Positions 15,622 through 21,400 of a stretch of DNA of 29,741 bases are shown one piece after another; the stretch's first letter is position 1; the number at the start of each line of letters is the position of its first letter. Both the position numbers and the translations under genes were made by a program. The notes beneath the pieces were generated by a model, which worked only from the letters and a program-made list of their open reading frames with translations, was not told the DNA's origin and made no database searches. The stretch lies in IMG/VR virus record IMGVR_UViG_3300033154_000337, positions 1-29,741 of that record; one strand, written 5' to 3'. Source of the DNA: a virus.

Positions 15622-17201
15622 CAGCTCTCCTGCGACATCTCGCACGGAGTCGCGTACGAGCACGTCTCACACAGGTGAAGGCTCTCGCCGTTCTGCATCG
15701 ATCCGTAGACGCGGTAGCACACCGGCTTGCCGGCGTTCGGCGCGTTGCCACCGATGACCGGGGGCGTGTTGCCAGCCCACACCTCGCTGAGCAGCTTCTG
15801 CTGACACGCGTCAACCTGCTCCGCGGGGATCACGACCACCTCCTCCGTGGCCTCAGGAGGAGGCGCAGCCTTCTTGCGCGTACTGCGCTTTTTGCGAGAC
15901 GCCTTCTTTGCGGCCGGGGCCTTCGACGCCGGAGGCGGAGCCGGGGGCGGCGACACCGGGGGCGGCGCTCCGACCACAGGAGGGGCGGACGGAGCGGGCG
16001 CCGGAACCGGTGCGGGTGCGGGCGGAGCCGACTGAGCGGGCGGCACCGGGGGCGGCGTGTTGCCGAAGAATGGCATCGACGACGGCGGCGCGTTCGGGTT
16101 CGCAGCAGCTGCCTGCGGGGGCGGCGGTGCGTTCGGGTTCGCAGCAGCTGCCGGAGCGGCCGGCGGAGGTGGCGGGATCGGCGGGGGAGCGTTCGGGTTC
16201 ACAGCAGCCGGGGCCGGGGCCGGGGCCGGCGGAGCAGGCGGAGGTACGGGTGCCGGGTCCGGAGATGCGGCCGGCGGAGTCGTCGGGGGCACGTAGCCCG
16301 CCGGAACCGTCGACCCGACAGCCATCGACATCGGCAGGGTCGCAGCCGCAGCGGCCGGAACCATCGCACCCGCGACCGGGGCTCCGACACCGCTTCCGGC
16401 GAGGTACTCCGCGCCGAACTTCGCCCGCACCTGAGCGGCGGCGTCGTCGTACTCCTTCGTGTTCTCAGGCGGCGGAAAGACATCGTCGTCGAGATCGTAC
16501 ATCGACGAGATGATCTCGACGCGGCGGGCCTCGTTTTCGGCGAACACGTTACGCGTGATACGACCACCGGGACCACCAGCGGTGACGTCCTTCATGAGCA
16601 TGCCGACGCTGTACTTCGTGTCGAGCCGCTCGCCGTGATCGCGCTTGACCCACACCGGAGTCGCAGCGTGCATGGCAGTGATGAGGCTGTCCTCACCGAG
16701 ACCCATCACGAGGGTCATAATCTCGTTGTAGATGCTCGTGGGAAAGTCCGCGATCTGCGCAAGGTGCTCGCGCTGCGCCTTGTCCTCGTACGGCGTGAAC
16801 GCCTGGATCATGTTACCGGATTCGTCGTACTTCTCGCGGCCCATGAGCAGGATGTTCATGTGCGCCCGCTTGTTCAGCGAAACGGACTTGCGCACGTCCC
16901 TGCTGAGCTTCTGGACCTCCTCAACGGCGATCTCGATAGGATCCTTTTCCCCCATGTTCCACGTCTTCAGCCCGATGACGGGGTTCGTCTTCCACGCCTT
17001 CGGGAACCACCACTTGAAGACGACCTTGCCGAAGAACCCGTTCGCCTTCACCGACCACGGCGGCAGGATGTAGAAGTAGACCTTCGTCGACTTCGGCACC
17101 TTGAAGAACCGCTTGTCTGGCTGGCTGTCCGCGTCAAGTTGCGCCTTCGCGGCGCGAATGCCCTCAACCGTCTGCACACCAAGTGCATTGATGTCGACCA
17201 C
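15621..17201 (-). CDS. gp32-like single-strand DNA-binding protein with Pro-rich linker and C-terminal Cys motif
   Basis: A 526-residue protein. Residues about 28-240 resemble T4 gp32-type binding proteins: KRFFKVPKSTKVYFYILPPW, FFGKVVFKWWFPKAWK, then KDPIEIAVEEV followed by basic and aromatic segments. Residues 260-430 are an Ala/Pro-rich linker with NPNAPP repeats. Residues 427-446 are a Lys/Arg patch (AKKASRKKRSTRKK). The end carries C495, C511, C514 and C520, a probable zinc or metal site. The start is GTG 17201, overlapping the preceding TAG by one base, with GGAGGAG (17210-17216) eight bases upstream. The first residues MVDINALGVQ recur in the protein at 8193-8426. It should coat ssDNA and recruit the recombinase; the linker and Cys domain are not part of classical gp32. 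Confidence 0.82.
   Translation of the reverse strand: MVDINALGVQTVEGIRAAKAQLDADSQPDKRFFKVPKSTKVYFYILPPWSVKANGFFGKVVFKWWFPKAWKTNPVIGLKTWNMGEKDPIEIAVEEVQKLSRDVRKSVSLNKRAHMNILLMGREKYDESGNMIQAFTPYEDKAQREHLAQIADFPTSIYNEIMTLVMGLGEDSLITAMHAATPVWVKRDHGERLDTKYSVGMLMKDVTAGGPGGRITRNVFAENEARRVEIISSMYDLDDDVFPPPENTKEYDDAAAQVRAKFGAEYLAGSGVGAPVAGAMVPAAAAATLPMSMAVGSTVPAGYVPPTTPPAASPDPAPVPPPAPPAPAPAPAAVNPNAPPPIPPPPPAAPAAAANPNAPPPPQAAAANPNAPPSSMPFFGNTPPPVPPAQSAPPAPAPVPAPAPSAPPVVGAPPPVSPPPAPPPASKAPAAKKASRKKRSTRKKAAPPPEATEEVVVIPAEQVDACQQKLLSEVWAGNTPPVIGGNAPNAGKPVCYRVYGSMQNGESLHLCETCSYATPCEMSQES
16090..16208. repeat. Direct repeats encoding NPNAPP units in the SSB linker
   Basis: A 24-bp unit is repeated perfectly at 16090-16113 and 16129-16152, and imperfectly at 16189-16208. 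On the coding (minus) strand the units encode alanine runs followed by NPNAP. They lie within the GC-extreme Pro/Ala linker of the single-strand binding protein. Such repeats are prone to slippage, so linker length may vary between relatives. Confidence 0.8.
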
Positions 17202-17707
17202 TACGCCATCTCCTCCTCTATGCGCCGCTCCTGCCTGTAGTTGTTGCTGAGCTGTTCGAGCAGCCGACAACGTACAGTCATGAGTTCGTGCAGTTCACCT
17301 AATTTCGACGCGTAGTGCGTCAGCCGGACGTGCCAGCGCTTGTGCTGCACGTACGGTCCGTGTGTCTTGACCTGCTCGTCAATGGAACGGTCAGACGGCA
17401 CCTTACCCGTCACGTTGAGAACCTTCTTCTCGCCGACGTAGAAGACCGCAGCCGTCTCGTCAAGGATGTCCTTCTGCTGGTTCGTGCGGTGGCGGAACGT
17501 ACGCGCGTAGAAGGCCGTAATCGCCGCGACCCCGGGAGCATCCCACATCGCAGGCCCAAGCTGTTCGAGCTTGAACTTGGACTCCAGAATGTCGATGACC
17601 GCGTTGAGGTTCCGCGCTCCTTCCTCGTCGAGTAGCGGAACCTCCGAGCCGTCAAGGGTCTCACACAACTCCACGAACAGCCTCCGCCATATGGTCAGGT
17701 CAGCCAC
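17201..17707 (-). CDS. UvsY-like recombination mediator (putative)
   Basis: A 168-residue, highly charged helical protein directly upstream of the SSB and RecA genes. Its middle (HRTNQQKDILDETAAVFYVGEKKVLNVTGK, then PSDRSIDEQVK) and its last helices (VQHKRWHVRLTHYASKLGELHELMTVRCRLLEQL) recall the layout of T4 UvsY: an N-terminal helix, a Lys-rich segment with 'yy.G', an acidic linker, then an 'l..w...l......i..R' helix. The order mediator-SSB-recombinase supports the call, but identity is too low to be sure by eye. Start choice: GTG 17707, five bases after GGAGG, rather than GTG 17713. It overlaps the SDR stop by eight bases. Confidence 0.68.
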   Translation of the reverse strand: MADLTIWRRLFVELCETLDGSEVPLLDEEGARNLNAVIDILESKFKLEQLGPAMWDAPGVAAITAFYARTFRHRTNQQKDILDETAAVFYVGEKKVLNVTGKVPSDRSIDEQVKTHGPYVQHKRWHVRLTHYASKLGELHELMTVRCRLLEQLSNNYRQERRIEEEMA

Positions 17708-18347
17708 CAACACCTCCCCCCAGTGTGAGGACGGTCCCGCTCATGAAGGCGGGCGCGTCCTCAATCATGTAGACAACCACGTTCGCCATGTCTGACGGCG
17801 CGTCAGGCCGATTGTGTGGCGAGCAGTGCGGACACGTCCGCGCGATTCCGAACAGGCGCACGGGTACCGACTCCCCCTCGACAAGGTCAAGCGAAAGCGT
17901 CTTCAGCACCGAGCGTAGCGCCGCCTTCGATGCGTTGTAGGTGTAGGCGTGCGGCGTGTTGCCCGCCCCGAGCACGAACACCGCTGACGCGTTGTCAACA
18001 CGGTGCTTGTCGACGTTGTCGCAGAAGCGCTGCAGGAGCAGGAACGGCACAACGAAGTTGATGCTCATGCCCTGGTTGATGATCGTCGGCGTATGATCCG
18101 CCATCTCTCCGGTGAAGTGCCTCGACGACAGGATGACGAGCGTGTCAGGGAAACCGTCGAAGGCCGCGAACGCGCGCGAGAAGACCGCCTCCGCGACGTC
18201 GTCGCCCGCAAGCGCAAAGTCGACCGCGTAGTCCGGCCCGTGAAGCCCAACACCGAAGACCCTATGTCCGCGCTGCCTGAGCACCTCCGCGACGTAACCG
18301 CCACGCTCACTCGCTGCGCCGCAGAGAACGATCCGCTTGCCGTCCAT
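17700..18347 (-). CDS. Short-chain dehydrogenase/reductase-like protein
   Basis: A 215-residue Rossmann-fold protein of the SDR superfamily, which normally performs NAD(P)H-dependent redox reactions on carbonyls or alcohols. Seen: a glycine-rich nucleotide loop (CGAASERGGYVAEVLRQRGHRVFGV), an N97-containing helix, YNASKAA with Tyr137 and Lys141, and a C-terminal SGTVLTLGGG. The catalytic serine expected about 10-13 residues before Tyr is not apparent; that stretch reads VFVLGAGNTP. ATG 18347 is preceded by GGAGG with six-base spacing. It lies between the polymerase and the UvsY-like gene, with 53 bp to the polymerase stop. A role in modified-nucleotide synthesis, or a non-catalytic NAD sensor, is speculation. 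Confidence 0.85.
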   Translation of the reverse strand: MDGKRIVLCGAASERGGYVAEVLRQRGHRVFGVGLHGPDYAVDFALAGDDVAEAVFSRAFAAFDGFPDTLVILSSRHFTGEMADHTPTIINQGMSINFVVPFLLLQRFCDNVDKHRVDNASAVFVLGAGNTPHAYTYNASKAALRSVLKTLSLDLVEGESVPVRLFGIARTCPHCSPHNRPDAPSDMANVVVYMIEDAPAFMSGTVLTLGGGVGG

Positions 18348-18400
18348 GCCAACCTCCATCTATCTAATCGGCCCCAAGCGTGATTTCCCGCACTACGTCG

Positions 18401-21400
18401 TCAGATTTTCACGATAGAGCCGCTGCCGTCCACTAACCGCTTCTTCTCAATCGTGCAGTAAACTCGATCACGCTTGACCCGGACCGTGCGCACGAGCTTC
18501 CCCGGCTCGTGCGCATGTTCCTTCTCCCCGATGACCTTGAGCCCACGCCACTCGTCACACACGAGGTCAAGCTTCCCCGGCGAGCCAGTGAGGTTGAGGT
18601 GTTCCTTATCGAACACGTACGTCTCCCGGTCCTCCCAGAGGAAGCTCGCTTCGACCATCGTGCCCCAAGTCGTCCCGAGGTCAAACTCCGCTTCGGGCCG
18701 GCACATGACCCAATCCCACAACTCGTAGGGGGCAAGCGCCATCTGATAGTAGATCAGCTCCATGAGGTCAAAGGTGCAGTCGAGCGTATCCCAATACTGC
18801 GCGTCGTGAATGGTAAGCCACGGAATGCCGTTCGGGATCCCCAGCGCCTTCGCCGTCTTCCAGCACCTTCCGATCGCCGACAGCGTCATGTCGCTCGCGG
18901 CCGACTGAATCGGGGTGTTGACCGCACGCCGCTTTGCGCCCGCGACCTCATACTGCTTCTTGCTCTGCGCCGTCGGGATGTAACGAAGCCGATTGAAGAG
19001 AGTGTCGATGTAGCCGTTCTCCTCAGCGAACGCGTGGTAGCGGTCGATGAGCAGCTTGACCTCGGGAATCTGATCGAAGAACACCTTAACCAGTGCTTCT
19101 GCTTCTTCCTTCGCTATCTGCAGCTTCGTCGCGAGCGCGTTGACACCCTGACCGTAGAGGATGCCGAAGGTGATGCTCTTCGTCGGCGTGCGCTGCGCCT
19201 TCGTGACCTCCTCATAGGCGCAGCGGTACACGCGCGACGCCATGACCTTGTGGATGTCGAGACCCTTGTCAATCGCAACAGCTATGTCTCGCGCGACAGC
19301 GAGCATAACCATAACCCTCACCTCGATTTGTGAGTTGCCACTGACGAGCCCGTTCCCAAGCACATAGTTGTGTGTACCCTCAACGGTAATCTGATAAACC
19401 GGTGCCACACCGACAGGTTTGATCGACCTGACGCGATGGTTCCCGCTCCCACGCTTACGCGCAGCGCTACGTCGTTCCGGCGTGTAGCACGACTTAGAGC
19501 AAAACTTCTTACGCGCGGACGGCGCGGCATGGAAGGTCACACCGCACGTCGGGCACACCGCCTCCACCTTCTTCGTCTTTCCGAAGTTCGGATTCCCGGA
19601 ACCTGTGTAGGACCGACGCTTCGCCTGCCCCGCCACAAGCTTGCGAGATCGTTCCTTGCGCTCCTCATCGGATGCTTCGGTCCACCAACGCTTACCGCCC
19701 TGCCCTCTGTTCTCCACCCGAGAAATGACACGTAGGTTCTCGCGCGTGTTATTGTCGATGTCCCCATCTATGTGATCGACTTCAAGCTCACGTCTGTGTC
19801 GCCCTTCGCGAGAACTCGGAAAGAGGAAGTCCGCAAGGGCGTGGTGCTGGTAAGCGTAATCACGGTTGCTCCGCATATACCACGTCGGATAGTGCCCCGA
19901 GAGCCCTGAACGTACGTGCGCAAGCCGGTCACCCGGACGTAGCTCCGAGGTCTTTGCCATCGACCCGTCGAACCGCATCCACTTGTGGTCTTCCGTACAC
20001 CGGACGACGCTTCCGTCTTCCAACATCATCTCAACGATGGGAAGCGTCCCCACCAAAGCACCCCGAGTCGTACGTTGGAACTCGACCGTGCGACCGTCGG
20101 GAGACGAGAGCACAGGAGGCAGCTTCTCTACGACCTCCTCGATGGGCATCACACCATCCGCGGTAACGACCGGCGTACCAGCTACGAGACAGTAGTCTGC
20201 GCCGAGCAGGAGGCCACCGCGACCACACCACCGAGAGATGTAGATCCTCGTGACGTCCGTCTCTTTGTCAGCCTTACGCTTCGGCCAGTTCTGCCCGTTC
20301 GGGTTCGCGCTGGACAGCCGGCCGCTCACCGTGCCGTGCATCTTCAGCTCGGAGTGCAGGCAATAGGCGAGGGGCTGGTCCGCGAAGGGGCGGTAGATGG
20401 GAAGCATGCGGCTGCGCACGTCCGCGGGGTTCTTGTCGTCGACCGGGTAGTCGGCCGTGAGCTTCGGTACGCCGCGCACGTACGTGCTGTTCGTCTTCGT
20501 CAGCGACGCGAGCTGGTTCGTCAGGGCAAACAGCTCAGACGCAGAGGAGTACACCGTAGCGTTGTGCGTGTGCATCTGAATGGCCGCGCGCTGGTCGTTC
20601 TTCCCCTCGACCTCCGCCAGCGCCTCCCGCGCCATTCTCGCCATACGTGCAAAAGCCGACGTGAAGATGGCCCGATTGTGCTCGGACCGCTTCGGTGTGT
20701 CGCCCCTCTCGCGGGTCTCCAAGTCGTTGAAGAAGTGCTTGTGATCCATGATGCCGAGCCCATGCAGCACGAGAGCATCATACGCCTTGTCACTACTCGG
20801 GTTCCACCAGCGGGTATGCTTCGTCTCGCCCGTCTTCTTGTCGGTCTCCACCTCGTGGTACCACGTCGAGGCGTCGTAAAGCGTCCGCGGCTTCTTGCGC
20901 TTGTTACCGGACTCCTTCAGCTCGTAGTTGTACTCCTCAGCCCGCATGTTGTGCTGCTTGCTGCTGTGCTCAATCCAGTTGAGCACGTGCGGATTCGCAT
21001 TGAGCTTCTGCCGTACGGTAGTGATACGCTCGGGGAAGCGCTCGTTCAGCTTGCCCCACTCGACGGGATCGTAGAGCATGCCGTGGTACATCATGTCTAC
21101 GATAGCCTGCCATGACTCATGCTGGCCGAAGTAGAGCCTGTAGTAGTCGTCGTAGCGCTCCTCGTCGCGAAGCTGCTCAACCTGCTCTTTGTAGACCAGC
21201 CGCGTCACGTCCGTGTCGCCGCAGTTCGCTACAACGCCAACATGCGTTACGAAGTTACCAGCCTCCGGAACTGTCAGGCAGAAGCGTACACCCCATCCAC
21301 GCGCCGCAAGTACATCCGGGTGTGCCGGTTCAACGCGCTCTAACAGCTCGTAGAACAACGGGCCTGCCTCTGGAGAAATAACCTCGCTTCCGACTATCGT

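Noticed and set aside
14320-15678. Long plus-strand open frame (452 codons) opposite the RecA gene
   Set aside because: Antisense shadow of a clear RecA homologue, with Arg/His/Val-rich composition and no motif.
15675-17240. Long plus-strand open frame (521 codons) opposite the SSB gene
   Set aside because: Extremely Arg/Gly-rich translation typical of a GC-rich antisense shadow of the Pro/Ala linker; no start signal and no domain.
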